A stretch of 64,000 nt of DNA from assembly GCA_019636555.1 (NCBI GenBank), contig JAHBXH010000001.1, positions 2,328,928 through 2,392,927 on the forward strand, given 5' to 3'. The DNA is from Phycisphaeraceae bacterium. GTDB taxonomy: Bacteria > Planctomycetota > Phycisphaerae > Phycisphaerales > UBA1924. Every line of letters begins with the position of its first letter. Position 1 is the stretch's first letter. The position numbers and the translations under genes are program-made. Shown here piece by piece: positions 63,533-64,000 of the stretch. The notes beneath the pieces are model-generated. The model searched no databases and was not told the DNA's origin. It worked only from the letters and a program-made list of their open reading frames with translations.

Positions 63533-64000
63533 CAGCCGCCCGTCTCCGAATCCTCATCGGCTTGAGCATCGGCCCCGGCGTCGGATTCTTTCGAAGGCTT
63601 TTTGGCCTTGGTCTCTTGCTTGGAAGCAAGCCTCTTTGCCGCCTGATCGAGCAGCGCGTTGATGAAACCGGGCGATTTCTCCGTGCTGAATTCCTTCGCG
63701 AGTTCGACCGCGGCGTCGATCGCGATCGGCGCGGGCACGCGCTCGCTGTGGATCTCGAAATGCGCCAGCCGGAGCAACGCGCGATCCACGGCGGCCTGCC
63801 GGTAGGCCGGCCACTCGGGCGCGAGATTCTTCATGACGTCGTCGCAGCGCTTGCGGTCGGCGTACGCCTCGCGCGCGAGTTCCCATGCCTTGCGCTGCGA
63901 ACCGCGGTCGATTGTCGAGACATCGACTTTGGGATCGTCGCCGTGGAGCACCGACGATTCGAGTTCCGCATCGGTCAAATCGCCGCGAGCATCAAGCTGA
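63532..64000 (-). CDS. nusB: Transcription antitermination factor, partial
   Basis: At least 155 codons, running off the right end (5' part missing). The visible start ..QLDARGDLTD and the later APIAIDAAVELAKEFSTEKSPGFINALLDQ are typical of NusB, which with NusE (S10) binds boxA RNA for antitermination in rRNA operons. After the domain comes a Lys/Glu/Asp/Ala-rich tail of about 35 residues that is not part of normal NusB. The true start lies outside the window. Confidence 0.93.
   Translation of the reverse strand, partial: QLDARGDLTDAELESSVLHGDDPKVDVSTIDRGSQRKAWELAREAYADRKRCDDVMKNLAPEWPAYRQAAVDRALLRLAHFEIHSERVPAPIAIDAAVELAKEFSTEKSPGFINALLDQAAKRLASKQETKAKKPSKESDAGADAQADEDSETGG

Overview
The window is GC-rich, densely coded chromosome from a bacterium that looks like a planctomycete of the Phycisphaerae type. 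Signs are a Planctomycetes-style pseudopilin with a C-terminal FxDGHV motif, dockerin-like tails with DLNGDG/VDDSDFV repeats, a PEP-CTERM-like sorting tail, several ECF sigma factors with membrane partners, and ExbB/ExbD genes clustered with a von Willebrand A (vWA) protein. The assignment is inferred from gene content; no rRNA or tRNA gene is present to confirm it.

Layout. 1-1300: the 5' end of a secreted protein gene (minus strand, cut by the window edge), an AT-rich promoter region and a small HTH gene. 1247-12071: a carbohydrate locus, with a LacI repressor whose promoter carries two perfect palindromes, a pseudopilin, a secreted dockerin-like protein, a sugar ABC transporter without its ATPase, a GH1 beta-glucosidase, a GH16 laminarinase-type enzyme and a secreted EEP-fold hydrolase. 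Laminarin or a related beta-glucan is the likely substrate. 12136-14742: heme O synthase (ctaB), tilS and a small membrane protein. 14841-21419 (minus): M20 peptidase, class III aminotransferase, AstA, AstD and a ureohydrolase, read here as a modified arginine succinyltransferase pathway. 21292-26430 (minus): M48 and M50 peptidases, archaeal-type phosphoglycerate mutase, a membrane protein and a BtpA-family protein. 26563-27335: ribosomal proteins L20 and L35. 27502-32078: two ECF sigma modules placed back to back.

32096-42788 (minus): a tightly overlapping cluster coding for a membrane vWA protein, ExbB, two ExbD, two very large repeat or scaffold proteins and two further secreted or envelope proteins, followed by a stand-alone tRNA-binding domain. 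This resembles a proton-driven envelope machine of unknown function. 43043-44429: pyrH-frr with a clear terminator. 44670-50540: PEP-CTERM-like protein, aldo/keto reductase, SppA, minimal zincin, zinc-ribbon membrane protein and CDGSH protein. 50562-53594: a YdiJ-like FAD/Fe-S dehydrogenase. 53787-55931: DUF4139 protein. 56257-58985: transsulfuration pair (cystathionine gamma-lyase/synthase and cystathionine beta-synthase). 59185-62410: a MoxR ATPase with its vWA partner. 62567-64000: ftsY and the 3' part of nusB.

The two most interesting observations are the arginine-succinyl pathway with apparent replacement of AstB and AstE by a ureohydrolase and an M20 hydrolase, and the ExbBD-vWA-scaffold cluster. 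Two large inverted-repeat elements fill the gaps at 57493-57599 and 62414-62561. No CRISPR array, insertion sequence, prophage or tRNA was seen.
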